From IMG/VR virus record IMGVR_UViG_3300022748_000044, positions 1-23,805 of that record: a stretch of DNA of 23,805 nt. One strand, given 5' to 3'. A model generated the notes under the pieces. The model ran no database searches, had not been told where the DNA came from, and saw only the letters and a list, made by a program, of their open reading frames with translations. The stretch comes from a virus. Made by a program: the position numbers and the translations under genes. Below, piece by piece: positions 15,241 through 22,651 of the stretch (positions are counted from its first letter, which is position 1; each line of letters begins with the position of its first letter).

Positions 15241-17576
15241 CCCGGCCCCGTCCCCGTCTTGGTCAAATTGGGGATGTGCGAACCCGGAACCGGCGCGCCC
15301 GCTGCCGGCGGTTGCGGCTGATGTTCCTGCGGTGCTGCCGGCTGAAAACCAAACGTCTGCTCGATCTGCGCCTGCACGCTCGGCGGCGCGTCCTTGAAGT
15401 TCATCGAAAGACTCAAGCTCGGCTTCGGCCCCATCGCTGCGGGATCAACCGGCGGCGCTTGCAACTGCGCGGGTTTCAAAAAGTCGTCCACGTCCAGCTT
15501 GTCGCCCAGGCGGCGCACGCCTTCCTTGATCAACGGTTCCAAGTCGCGGCCTGATTTCGCCATGTAATCACCCAACTGCGGCCCGATGACTTTGAAGTTG
15601 TTCAGTTCCGCCATCTGGTTCGGACGGCCCATGCTGCCCGCCGCGATCTTCACAAAGATAGCTTCCTGCAATTCCTGCCGGCGGATGCTCGGCCACACAG
15701 CGCCGCGCCCCACCAGTTTTTTCACCGTGTCCTCGCGCATCTCTTGGATCAACATTTCAAACGTCATTTGCGCCAGCGTGGTGAACAACATATCCAGATC
15801 TTCGATGTTGCTTTCGTCGTTCGTCGCCCGGCCCATCGCGGCGATCTGTTGTCCCGTGGCTTTTTCGTCGGGACGTTGCTGGCCCAAATCGCTCGCCTGC
15901 ATCCCCGTGGAAAGCATCATCGCCTGCAAACTGGCGGATGTGGAATAAAGTTCCGGCGTGATCGGCTTGGTCGGCAACGGCTGGATGAAATCGGCGATGC
16001 CTTCACCGGGATTGATGTTTTCAATCATCAAAACCTGATGCGCCGGACGCGGACGCGCCAGCTTCATCAAATCGTTCTCGCCGCTTGCGCCGGCAAAGCG
16101 CGACTTGATCCCGATCCACGATGGACGATTCGCAACGCGATGCTCGCGCAACCCTTCGCCCGCCGTGTTGATGTCTTTCTGCATCGGCATGGCCAGCCGC
16201 ACATCGCTGCGCGGATAGATGGTCACATCCTCGTCGGGATAGTTCACTTCCATTTCCTGCGCGTTGAACGTCACGCTGACGATGCTCCAGAAACGGTTCA
16301 CCTTCGGATCGTTCGATTCCGGTTCTTTCAGGAAATCTTTTACGCCGTCACAAACCACGTAGTTCATGCCGTCCGTCTTGTCCTCGATGTTCCAGATGCA
16401 GACTTTGCCCGTGCGTGGTTTTGTTCCTTCATCGGTGCGGCTTTCCTCCTTCGTCTCCGTCGCGCGGTCGTAGCCGTTCGTTCCGTCCTCCCGATAGATT
16501 GCCGCGCCGGTGTCCCGCAAACTCACGCCAAACTTGGCTTCCGCTTCGGCGATGTCCAAAAGCATCTCGTGCGCGATCCACCGCGCGCCCACGAAATCCC
16601 GCAGACACGTGCAAGCGCGATCCACGATCACCGCTGTCGGCTGAAGGAAATCGTAAACCACGCCTTCGTCCTTCACCTGGTTCTCGTTGTCCGCCTGCTC
16701 ACGCTCGATCTGTTTGGCCATCAACTGCGCCTGCGCCGCCGCCGCGCTGTCGCCGCTCGTGGCCGCGTCCTGAAGCTCGCGCAACTTTTGCTGCAACGCT
16801 TGCAGCCGTTCAGCAAACCCGAAATCATTCACGCTGGCCGTCGCCGTCGTCTCCATCTCGCGCTTGAACATCACCTTAACAAAACCCACGCGGCTGGTGA
16901 CGATGCGCGTCACCAGTTGCTTGCCGCTGGATAGCAACGGCGGTGATTGATTTTTGAACGTCAATTCTACCAGCCTCGTCGCCGTGTTCGCCACGCGCTG
17001 AAGCATCTGTTTTTCCGTCATGCCTTGCTCGTAATCCTGCAAGATGGCTTGCGCCTTTTTGACATCCTCCGCCATCTGCGGCGGCGGCGGGGCCACCTCT
17101 TGCCCAGCGGCGGCGGCTTCGTGCGCCTGCATGGCGATGGGCGCGATGCCTTCCACCAGCTTCTTTGCTGCGTCCAGCGTTTCCTGCCGGCCATCCCACA
17201 CTTCAAAATTCATCCGTTCCGCGATTGCCGCCTCGGGCTGCGGGTTCTTGGCGTAAAGCGTCGCCGTCTTGCGATTGATCATCTGTTGCATCACGTCGAG
17301 CACGCACAAATCTTTTTCATCTGTTTGACTCTTGGCGATGCTCGGCCATTGTTTGCCGGCGGCAAACTTCTGTTCCTCACGGATGCGGTCAAACGTCGGC
17401 TTCCAAAACTTACGTTCCGCCCGCACGCGCTCCTGCAACTCTTGCACCAGCGCCGCCCGGCTGCTATCACGCGGCGCAGACGCCAGCGGATTGGGCAACT
17501 TGCCGGTCGTCACCACCGCGCCCGCCGCCTTGATCCGGTCAAAAAATCCCATCGGTTGCTCTGTAATGGTTTCCAT
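15225..17576 (-). CDS. Portal protein, 783 aa
   Basis: This is the largest gene of the window. Length, position between terminase and scaffold, and sequence pattern fit a podoviral (P22-type) portal, the dodecamer at one capsid vertex through which DNA is pumped. N-terminal features include WKPTFDRIREEQKFAAGKQW and MINRKTATLYAKNPQPEAAI, typical for portal N-termini. A Gln/Ala-rich coiled coil lies at about 275-315. The middle has DFLQPTAVIVDRACTCLRDF and GARWIAHE; near 540-600 GMQASDLGQQRPDEKATGQQ and the following AMGRATNDES form the usual clip/stem region. The last 70 residues are Pro/Gln/Gly-rich. The leader has AGGA about 7 nt before ATG, one of the few Shine-Dalgarno-like sites here. Confidence 0.88.
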   Translation of the reverse strand: METITEQPMGFFDRIKAAGAVVTTGKLPNPLASAPRDSSRAALVQELQERVRAERKFWKPTFDRIREEQKFAAGKQWPSIAKSQTDEKDLCVLDVMQQMINRKTATLYAKNPQPEAAIAERMNFEVWDGRQETLDAAKKLVEGIAPIAMQAHEAAAAGQEVAPPPPQMAEDVKKAQAILQDYEQGMTEKQMLQRVANTATRLVELTFKNQSPPLLSSGKQLVTRIVTSRVGFVKVMFKREMETTATASVNDFGFAERLQALQQKLRELQDAATSGDSAAAAQAQLMAKQIEREQADNENQVKDEGVVYDFLQPTAVIVDRACTCLRDFVGARWIAHEMLLDIAEAEAKFGVSLRDTGAAIYREDGTNGYDRATETKEESRTDEGTKPRTGKVCIWNIEDKTDGMNYVVCDGVKDFLKEPESNDPKVNRFWSIVSVTFNAQEMEVNYPDEDVTIYPRSDVRLAMPMQKDINTAGEGLREHRVANRPSWIGIKSRFAGASGENDLMKLARPRPAHQVLMIENINPGEGIADFIQPLPTKPITPELYSTSASLQAMMLSTGMQASDLGQQRPDEKATGQQIAAMGRATNDESNIEDLDMLFTTLAQMTFEMLIQEMREDTVKKLVGRGAVWPSIRRQELQEAIFVKIAAGSMGRPNQMAELNNFKVIGPQLGDYMAKSGRDLEPLIKEGVRRLGDKLDVDDFLKPAQLQAPPVDPAAMGPKPSLSLSMNFKDAPPSVQAQIEQTFGFQPAAPQEHQPQPPAAGAPVPGSHIPNLTKTGTGPGKAEM

Positions 17577-17582
17577 AAAAAA

Positions 17583-17609
17583 TTCCTGTTAATTCTGTTA
17601 ATCCTGTCT
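17583..17609. repeat. TTAATCCTG-type short repeats
   Basis: The sequence CCTGTTAATTCTGTTAATCCTGTC (a 9-bp unit, about 2.5 copies) lies in the gap before the portal gene. It matches a type of dispersed repeat I know from environmental bacterial genomes. It also supplies the AGGA near the portal start. Confidence 0.6.
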
Positions 17610-17619
17610 AAAAAAACGT

Positions 17620-17742
17620 TCACGGTTGGTAAACCAGATAGGCGAACGCCTTGCGCCCCTTCACCGTTAGCGCCCGAAATTCCCGCCGCCACCCTTCCGG
17701 CGTCGTCGGGTTCTGCAATTCGGTTTTTGTATCTGTGTCCAT
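17620..17742 (-). CDS. Small hypothetical protein between terminase and portal, 40 aa
   Basis: An ATG at 17740-17742 opens a 40-codon frame that fills the 213-nt gap between large terminase and portal. The product is MDTDTKTELQNPTTPEGWRR followed by a basic helix and the C-terminus AYLVYQP. The sequence is compatible with a small soluble protein with a basic centre. It begins 47 nt after the terminase stop. There is no family match by eye, and at this length it may be non-coding, but the gap otherwise has no content except repeats. Confidence 0.4.
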   Translation of the reverse strand: MDTDTKTELQNPTTPEGWRREFRALTVKGRKAFAYLVYQP

Positions 17743-17756
17743 CTGTCGCTCAAATT

Positions 17757-17791
17757 GTTTCCGCTTTCCGCTTTTTTCGTTTCCGTTTTTT
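17757..17791. repeat. CCGCTTT repeats overlapping the terminase gene end
   Basis: Two CCGCTTT units (17761-17774) and degenerate copies (TTCCGTT) precede and include the stop codon region of the large terminase gene (TAA at 17790-17792). Confidence 0.7.
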
Positions 17792-19385
17792 AGCTTCGCC
17801 CCGCCGTGAACGCCTTTTCATCGCTCACACCCTGCCCCCAGCTATGCCACGCCATCGTGCCCGGCTTCGGCAGATCGCTGATCATCTTGCGTTCCGCCGG
17901 CGTCAACGTGTCCAGCCCCATGCCCAGCAACGCCAACGCCGCCACAAAATCGTCGTGCTTGCCGCTCGGGAAATGCAAAAGCTCCTGTTCCGCTTCGCCC
18001 CACTTCGGCCAATGCTTCGGAAACCGCACCATGCCGCTCGCCATGCTGTTGCGGATGCTGATCACGCGATGCTCTTGTAAGTCCTTTGTCTCGGCAGTTT
18101 CTTTGATGTATTGGAACACCCGCTTTTCCTGCATCCGCTGCCGCAGAAACGGCCCGATGCTCCCCGCAATCTGATCCTTCGCCGCGAACCAGATGGCCGG
18201 ACGTTTCCGCGCCATCAGATCAATCATCTTGTCGGTCATCACCAGCGTGTCGCTGCGATCCCATTCCGTTTCCGGCAACACCCAAATCGTCCCGCTCGCA
18301 TCAATGCCCACCACCAGCAAGCAATGCCGGTCGTTCTGCTGCGCGCCGCGCACCGCGTGATCGCTCGCCACGTAAATCCGCAACGCCTTCGGCAACTCGT
18401 CCGCCGTGTAAGTTTTCAGCCATTCCTTTTTGAAGAACTTGCCTTCTGTCGGCGTCGGATTGCATTGCGCCTGCACCTGAAAATCTTCCCGCACCAGTTC
18501 GCTCTGGTTTTCCCGCTGCGCCAGCCAGAACTCTTTTGAAAATCGTTCCGGCCACAACGGTTCATCAATCGCGCGGCACAAAACATCGCCCGCTTCCGCC
18601 AACGCCGGCAGACGTATCACTTCCCATTTCTCGCGTTCCTTGGGATCGAAATGCAGATTGTCCTTGTCCAGAATCCGGCCCTGCGGATCGTCCTCGTGCT
18701 TGCGCGTGCCGATCATGCAGATGCCGCCCGTTTCCTCGTTCAACCGGCTGGAACAATCCGAGACATAGCAATGCCACGCATTATCCCGCGTTGCCGCGCT
18801 GCGCGCTTCTTCGGCGTTCTTGAAAAAATCATCAATCAAAATCCAGTCCGCGCCGAAACCGCCGCCCATGCCGTCGCGGCCCGTGAACATCCACACGCCG
18901 CCCGCCACCGTCTGCAACCGATCCATCGCCCGGCTATCCGTCCGCAGTTGCGCCAGCGGACTCGGGAACGCCGTGCGGTAACCGCCGCTGTCAAACACAT
19001 CGCGGCAATCCCGGCCCAAATCACTCGCCAGCTTGTCCGTGTGCGTGATGACGATGCCGCTGCGATGCGGCCAGTTGCCGGCCAGCCACGGAACCAGCTT
19101 GCGCACGCTCAACTCGCTTTTCCCGTGGCGATACGGGATCGAGATCATCAGATTCTTTTTCTGTCCTTCGCGCCGCGCAAATTGCATCAGCTTGCCGCCG
19201 ATGTATTGGTGATGCCGCGCCACCTTGTAACGGCTCTTGCTCACGTCCAACGGTTCGCTCGGCAACGGACTGGTGAGTTGCGCGAACGCGATCAGATCCC
19301 GCTGGGCAAGTTTTCCGTAAGCCAGCCGCGCCTGTAACAGTTGCGGGGTGATCAGCGTCATGGCGATGAGTAAAAGAAATTTCAT
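17790..19385 (-). CDS. terL: Terminase large subunit (packaging ATPase/nuclease), 531 aa
   Basis: The motor that cuts and packages phage DNA. The P-loop is PYRHGKSEL at residues 84-92, a common form in large terminases. Walker B is WILIDD (181-186), followed by FFKNAEEARSAATRDN. The GICMIGTRKHEDDPQGRI segment (221-238) is the coupling motif region. The nuclease domain has an RNase H-like strand with acidic residues (VASDHAVRG, 339-347) and ends with HDDFVAALALLGMGL (477-491). All key residues are present. I start at the ATG 19383-19385, which overlaps the small-subunit stop (ATGA); a frame extending 79 codons upstream gives Arg/Gly-rich shadow sequence of the small subunit. An internal Met at residue 9 is a possible alternative start. 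Confidence 0.93.
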   Translation of the reverse strand: MKFLLLIAMTLITPQLLQARLAYGKLAQRDLIAFAQLTSPLPSEPLDVSKSRYKVARHHQYIGGKLMQFARREGQKKNLMISIPYRHGKSELSVRKLVPWLAGNWPHRSGIVITHTDKLASDLGRDCRDVFDSGGYRTAFPSPLAQLRTDSRAMDRLQTVAGGVWMFTGRDGMGGGFGADWILIDDFFKNAEEARSAATRDNAWHCYVSDCSSRLNEETGGICMIGTRKHEDDPQGRILDKDNLHFDPKEREKWEVIRLPALAEAGDVLCRAIDEPLWPERFSKEFWLAQRENQSELVREDFQVQAQCNPTPTEGKFFKKEWLKTYTADELPKALRIYVASDHAVRGAQQNDRHCLLVVGIDASGTIWVLPETEWDRSDTLVMTDKMIDLMARKRPAIWFAAKDQIAGSIGPFLRQRMQEKRVFQYIKETAETKDLQEHRVISIRNSMASGMVRFPKHWPKWGEAEQELLHFPSGKHDDFVAALALLGMGLDTLTPAERKMISDLPKPGTMAWHSWGQGVSDEKAFTAGRS

Positions 19386-20065
19386 GCCGTTTTCGTCGTC
19401 GCTGCCGGATGTTGGTTTCCGCTGCCGTTTCCGCTTTCCGCTTTCCGCTTTTCTCCCGCCGTCGCCGTCTTGGTCGTCGCCGTTACCGGCGTCACCCCGA
19501 GGCGCTTCAGTTCCGCCAAAATCTCCGCTTCCCCCCATTGCTCCACCGGCTTGCTCGTGTCCACGGCGATGTCGTTGTTCACCGTCACGTTCACGCCGTT
19601 CTCGTCCGGGTTGTTCTTCCACTCGTCCGCGCAGGAATTTCGCAGCGCAAAGATCACCGCCCGAGCATCCGGCCCCGCCACTTCCAGCCGCTTTTCCCAG
19701 TAAAACGTGCGCGCCGCCCGGGCTTTCGTTAAGGCGTCAGAAAATTCCTTGTGCGTTTCCGTCCAGGCATAGATCGTTTCCCGCGAAACGCCGATGTGCC
19801 CAGCGAACGCCGTCAGCGAAAAACCCTTCGCCATGAAGTTGATGATGTCCGCGCAGTATTTTGAAAGATAAACCGAAGGCCGACCGCTTGACTTGTTTCC
19901 GATTTCCGATTTCCGATTTCCGATTTTGATTTGCTCCGGCTGGCACTTTTTGACGTTCGCCTGAATCCGTTGCCGCGCCGTCAGCTTCTTTTTTTTGGGT
20001 GAAGCCTCTGCCGGTCTTTCCGCTTTCCGCTTTCCGCTTTCCGCTTTTGGGTTTTCCTGTGCCAC
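19382..20065 (-). CDS. terS: Terminase small subunit (DNA-recognition), 227 aa
   Basis: The start codon is GTG (20063-20065). Residues 1-60 are basic and low in complexity, and partly made of translated short repeats (PKAESGKRKAE and IGNRKSEIGNK). Residues about 62-102 hold a DNA-binding segment: GRPSVYLSKYCADIINFMAK, then a helix-turn-helix at 81-101 (GFSLTAFAGHIGVSRETIYA), typical of small terminases. Residues 103-150 form helices (EFSDALTKARAARTFYWEKR), as in the family. The C-terminal tail is Thr/Ala-rich with another KRKAESGNGSG repeat. It is translationally coupled to the large subunit. A promoter-like pair lies just upstream. Confidence 0.8.
   Translation of the reverse strand: MAQENPKAESGKRKAERPAEASPKKKKLTARQRIQANVKKCQPEQIKIGNRKSEIGNKSSGRPSVYLSKYCADIINFMAKGFSLTAFAGHIGVSRETIYAWTETHKEFSDALTKARAARTFYWEKRLEVAGPDARAVIFALRNSCADEWKNNPDENGVNVTVNNDIAVDTSKPVEQWGEAEILAELKRLGVTPVTATTKTATAGEKRKAESGNGSGNQHPAATTKTA
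19415..19453. repeat. CCGCTTT repeats inside the small terminase gene (3' part)
   Basis: Three CCGCTTT units (about 19431-19451) and two variants lie in the 3' part of the small-terminase gene and are translated as EKRKAESGNGSGN. Confidence 0.75.
19895..19927. repeat. TTCCGAT heptamer repeats inside the small terminase gene
   Basis: Four TTCCGAT units in tandem (19897-19924) lie inside the small-terminase gene and are translated as KIGNRKSEIGNK. The unit differs from CCGCTTT but has the same 7-bp period. Confidence 0.8.
20016..20049. repeat. CCGCTTT heptamer repeats at the small terminase 5' end
   Basis: Four CCGCTTT units in tandem (20020-20047) lie near the 5' end of the small-terminase gene and are translated as PKAESGKRKAER. 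Confidence 0.85.
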
Positions 20066-20071
20066 GCCCCG

Positions 20072-20099
20072 AGCATAGCTTTTAGTTATACTCGTTCAA
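20072..20099 (-). promoter_or_regulatory. Candidate sigma70-like promoter for packaging genes
   Basis: On the minus strand TTGAAC (20094-20099) and TATGCT (20072-20077) are separated by 16 nt, in the 46-nt gap upstream of the small terminase gene. A start site 6-7 nt downstream would coincide with the GTG start codon, giving a leaderless or nearly leaderless mRNA. This rests on consensus similarity alone. Confidence 0.35.
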
Positions 20100-20111
20100 C
20101 CGTCCCGCTTT

Positions 20112-20324
20112 TCACCCTTTTTTCACCCCGCCGCGCACGATCCTAAAATTGTTTTTCTTGATCCACCGTCTGACGCTCGCCGGCGTGGCCACCAGCGTGC
20201 GCGTTTCCTGATCCCGCTCCATCGGCAACCCCGCCATGCGCGCCTTGTAAAGAAACGAAACCGTCCAGCCGGTTTCCGCCCCCGCCAATTCCTTCACGGT
20301 CAACTTGGTAGATACTTGGATCAT
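20112..20324 (-). CDS. Small DNA-binding-like protein, 70 aa
   Basis: I prefer the start at 20322-20324, because it overlaps the stop of a short upstream gene (ATGA) and the longer 110-aa alternative is mostly a shadow of that gene. The product begins MIQVSTKLTVKELAG. It resembles a small winged-helix or MerR/excisionase-like domain: a TVKELAG helix, then a helix with WTVSFLYKARMAGLPM, a short beta wing RTLVATPASVRRWI, and a basic end (KKNNFRIVRGGVKKG). Such proteins act as regulators, excisionases or accessory packaging factors. It lies directly upstream of the small terminase. Confidence 0.6.
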   Translation of the reverse strand: MIQVSTKLTVKELAGAETGWTVSFLYKARMAGLPMERDQETRTLVATPASVRRWIKKNNFRIVRGGVKKG

Positions 20325-20485
20325 TGATTCAAAGCCTTGTTTGCTATCCGCATATAGCGGTTGCTGGCATTGTGCCATTTCTTGAACACGCGCCGACGCT
20401 GGCTGCGGTTTCTCAACTTCGCCGCCCGCACCGCTTTGCTGCAATAGCGAATGACATGGATTAGCTTGTGACTCTCGTTCGTCAT
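20321..20485 (-). CDS. Small very basic protein, 54 aa
   Basis: An ATG at 20483-20485, preceded by the leader ATAAATTTT, opens a 54-codon frame with an overlapping stop/start at its end. The product is MTNESHKLIHVIRYCSKAVR and continues with a very basic stretch (LRNRSQRRRVFKKW) and an ending NRYMRIANKALNQ. It is probably helical and could bind nucleic acid. No family is recognised. The overlap with the next gene supports it as real. Confidence 0.5.
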   Translation of the reverse strand: MTNESHKLIHVIRYCSKAVRAAKLRNRSQRRRVFKKWHNASNRYMRIANKALNQ

Positions 20486-20492
20486 AAAATTT

Positions 20493-20521
20493 ATGCGTTC
20501 TCTGCGTTCTCTGCGGTTAAA
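20493..20521. repeat. TCTCTGCGT repeats between genes
   Basis: Two units of GCGTTCTCT plus a final TGCGGTTAAAT fill the gap after the putative replication gene's stop. An almost identical block occurs at 21424-21450, and degenerate copies at 8009-8025 and 10745-10758. The unit reads AACGCAGAGA on the coding strand. Confidence 0.75.
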
Positions 20522-21394
20522 TCAATCCGCGAACTGCTTCCAAAGAAATTCCGTGTGCGCCCCCGTGCTGCGCACCGTCCGATTCCCCATGTCCTCCACG
20601 CACGCCGCGAACACGCGATGAACTTTCGCCCGGTTCGCCCGCCAGCGCAGCCGCCACTTGCCGCCGTCGTTCTCCATAACCGCGTCCCCGAGCACCTGCC
20701 GACATCCCAGCATCGCCTGACGCTCATCCTTGCCTTCGATGGCATACAACGCCCCTTTCAAAGTCTCAAAGCTAAAAGCCTTTGAATCCTTTGACTCTTT
20801 AACCTTTAAGTTAGAACCCGCGCCAGTTCCTATTTTGGGAACTGCGGGATTTATTGGCTTTTCCGGTGGTTTTCCGGTAGCACACCGCAAGGTGTTCCCA
20901 TTTTGGGAACTCGGCAGACTTTGGACTTTGGACTTTGGACTTTGGACTAGCTCCGCGCTCACTTCCGCCAGCGCCCGCTTCAGACTCGGCGCTGGTTCCA
21001 CCAGTTCGCCCTGCGCCTGTCCCGGCGCTTGATTCACCATCGCCATGAACGCCAGCATTTCATCCTGCTTATAGAACCAGTCCACCGCCCACATGGCGCT
21101 GTCTGGATAGATCAGGATTTCCCAGCCGTCCGCGATTTCCTCCACATGAAGAATCCGCGCACTCACCAACGCCGCCACCACTTCCGCCACATGATTTTTC
21201 CCGATCTTCAACAATTCACATAGCCGCGTCCGATTCGGGATCACCACGCGCGTCCGACCTTGCCCCAGCGTCGCCTTGATGCAGAACTCCGCCAGCCGCC
21301 GCGCCCGGCCCGTGATGTCCGCGCGATCCAAGTCCGCCCGCATCCGCGCCGCCACCTTCCGAAAATCCGTGTCTGCTGTGATAACCGTTGTCAT
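20522..21394 (-). CDS. Putative replication initiator / winged-helix protein, 290 aa
   Basis: The N-terminal 100 residues form a winged-helix-like domain (TRVVIPNRTRLCELLKIGKN, then HVAEVVAALVSARILHVEEI). This is close in layout to the N-termini of phage replication initiators, such as O-like proteins, and to plasmid Rep proteins. Residues about 125-215 are low-complexity linker, partly encoded by GGACTTT repeats (SPKSKVQS) and by palindromic repeats. Residues about 225-290 form a second compact domain (ALYAIEGKDERQAMLGCRQV, then RWRANRAKVHRVFAA). The linker part of the gene contains an origin-like cluster, as in lambda O. It follows the SWIM gene with TAAAATG spacing. The initiator role is an inference. 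Confidence 0.55.
   Translation of the reverse strand: MTTVITADTDFRKVAARMRADLDRADITGRARRLAEFCIKATLGQGRTRVVIPNRTRLCELLKIGKNHVAEVVAALVSARILHVEEIADGWEILIYPDSAMWAVDWFYKQDEMLAFMAMVNQAPGQAQGELVEPAPSLKRALAEVSAELVQSPKSKVQSLPSSQNGNTLRCATGKPPEKPINPAVPKIGTGAGSNLKVKESKDSKAFSFETLKGALYAIEGKDERQAMLGCRQVLGDAVMENDGGKWRLRWRANRAKVHRVFAACVEDMGNRTVRSTGAHTEFLWKQFAD
20759..20949. other. Candidate replication origin inside the rep-like gene
   Basis: Within the linker-coding part lie, in order: an AT-rich tract (20759-20819); an 18-bp palindromic element GTTCCTATTTTGGGAACT (20826-20843); an 11-bp tandem repeat TTTTCCGGTGG/TTTTCCGGTAG (20859-20880); a second copy of the 18-bp element, GTTCCCATTTTGGGAACT (20894-20911), 68 bp from the first; and GGACTTT heptamers (20917-20949). 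AT-rich DNA next to repeated palindromes inside an initiator gene is the layout of the lambda O origin. Direct evidence of replication is absent. Confidence 0.4.
20917..20949. repeat. GGACTTT heptamer repeats inside the rep-like gene
   Basis: Four tandem copies of TTGGACT (20921-20948), preceded by GACT, lie in the linker-coding region and are translated as SPKSKVQS. This is a separate family of the 7-bp class. Confidence 0.8.
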
Positions 21395-21395
21395 T

Positions 21396-21662
21396 TTATT
21401 CTACCGCCGGTGCAACCGGCATTGTGTTCTCTGCGTTCTCTGCGGTTAAATTTTCCGCTTTCCGCTTTTCGATTTCCGCTTTCACCAGCCTCACGTGCCG
21501 ACATTCCAAGCCGTTGATCTCATACCGTGGACACCCGCAACCCCACCCGCGCCGTCGCCTATCCTCATCCCAATAATCCTGGTCAACGATATAAGCCTCA
21601 TCCGCCCGCGACCCGCTCCAAACCCGCCACCGCGTCGGCTCGCCCGGTATTGGCTCGATCAC
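21396..21662 (-). CDS. SWIM zinc-finger protein, 88 aa
   Basis: Start codon GTG (21660-21662) overlaps the integrase stop as GTGA. The core is a SWIM-type zinc finger, CxCx9CxH: Cys42, Cys44, Cys54 and His56 in CGCPRYEINGLECRH. SWIM fingers bind DNA or proteins and occur in transposase- and recombination-linked proteins. The preceding residues (RWRVWSGSRADEAYIVD) are typical of short SWIM proteins. The C-terminal 25 residues (EIEKRKAENLTAENAEN and following) are translated from CCGCTTT and TCTCTGCGT repeats. The coupling to the integrase suggests co-expression, perhaps in control of recombination or replication. Confidence 0.7.
   Translation of the reverse strand: MIEPIPGEPTRWRVWSGSRADEAYIVDQDYWDEDRRRRGWGCGCPRYEINGLECRHVRLVKAEIEKRKAENLTAENAENTMPVAPAVE
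21424..21483. repeat. Mixed TCTCTGCGT and CCGCTTT repeats at the SWIM gene end
   Basis: A TCTCTGCG/TTCTCTGCGGTTAAAT block (21424-21450) is followed directly by two to three CCGCTTT units (about 21455-21483). The SWIM protein's C-terminal tail is encoded by them. The first block is nearly identical to the one at 20493-20521. Confidence 0.8.
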
Positions 21663-22651
21663 AAACTATCAATCGGCAGCTTCACCCGCCGTTCCGCCGG
21701 ACTCATCACATGATTGTAAATCTGCGTTGTCTCAATCCGTGAATGTCCCAGCAACTTCTGCAAATCGTAAATGTTCCCACCGTCCTCCAAAAAATGCGTG
21801 GCGAAACTGTGCCGAAACGTGTGCGTGCTGGCTTTTTTGGTGATGCCCACAATACGGATGGCCCGCCCCACCGCCCGCTGCACCGTTTCCTCGAAAATGT
21901 GGTAACGCTTGAAAACGCCGTCACGGTCATCCCGCACCAGATCACGAGCCGACATCACATACTGCCAACCCCACGAACGCGCCGCGCCCGGATTCTTCAC
22001 GCCATAAGCGTTTGGCAACGCCACCGTCCAACCGCCATCCTGGTCAAACATCAATTTCAATCGCGCCAAGTGTTCCTGCAACGGTTGCACCAACACCGCC
22101 GGCAATGGCACGGGCCGATGTTTCCCACCCTTGCCATCAATCACCGTCACCACCCTGCGATCAAAATCAATATCCTTGACCATCAACCGCACCACTTCGC
22201 CCACGCGCAAACCGCAACCGTATTGCAACAACGCGCACAGCCGCGTCATTCCCGCCATCGCCGCCAACACCTTGCGCACTTCATCACGGGAAAACACCAC
22301 CGGCAAATGTGACGGCTTACTGGCGGCGGCAAACTTGCCGATGTCGCCCAGCGGTTTCTCTAAAAACTTGTCGTAAAACAAAACCAGCGCGCACAGGTTC
22401 TGATTCTGGGTTTTCCAAGTCACATCCCGCTTGTTCGCCAGCATGGAAAGAAAACGGTTCACATCATCCTTGGACAACTCGCGCGGATCACGCTTGCCGC
22501 AGAACAGCACAAAATCCAAAACATTGCTGACATACGCGGAAATCGTCGCCGGACGATAATTTTTCATCCGCATCCAGTCAGCAAACTCCTCCCGCAACCG
22601 GCGCTTCATTGCGGCTTTCTGCGGTGAAAATGCTGTTACGGCAACATTCAT
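21659..22651 (-). CDS. intI: Integron integrase (IntI-type tyrosine recombinase), 330 aa
   Basis: A full tyrosine recombinase: N-terminal SAM-like core-binding domain (about 15-100) and catalytic domain with Arg149 (GCGLRVGEV), Lys174 (DGKGGKHRP), His277 and Arg280 (HTFRH), His303 (LLGHS) and nucleophile Tyr312 (QIYNHV). The region about 213-265 has the extra integron-integrase segment (GAARSWGWQYV, then RYHIFEETVQRAV) that in IntI contacts extrahelical bases of folded attC and is absent from ordinary phage integrases. The start at 22651 is the longest frame; the ATG at residue 15 (22607-22609) is an alternative that would leave a normal-size attI. The cassette array lies divergently upstream, as in integrons, and the stop overlaps the next gene (GTGA). 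Confidence 0.92.
   Translation of the reverse strand: MNVAVTAFSPQKAAMKRRLREEFADWMRMKNYRPATISAYVSNVLDFVLFCGKRDPRELSKDDVNRFLSMLANKRDVTWKTQNQNLCALVLFYDKFLEKPLGDIGKFAAASKPSHLPVVFSRDEVRKVLAAMAGMTRLCALLQYGCGLRVGEVVRLMVKDIDFDRRVVTVIDGKGGKHRPVPLPAVLVQPLQEHLARLKLMFDQDGGWTVALPNAYGVKNPGAARSWGWQYVMSARDLVRDDRDGVFKRYHIFEETVQRAVGRAIRIVGITKKASTHTFRHSFATHFLEDGGNIYDLQKLLGHSRIETTQIYNHVMSPAERRVKLPIDSL

Noticed and set aside
19386-19622. Longer start for the large terminase (610 aa)
   Set aside because: The added 79 residues are Arg/Gly-rich shadow of the small-subunit gene; the ATGA overlap start is natural and keeps all motifs.
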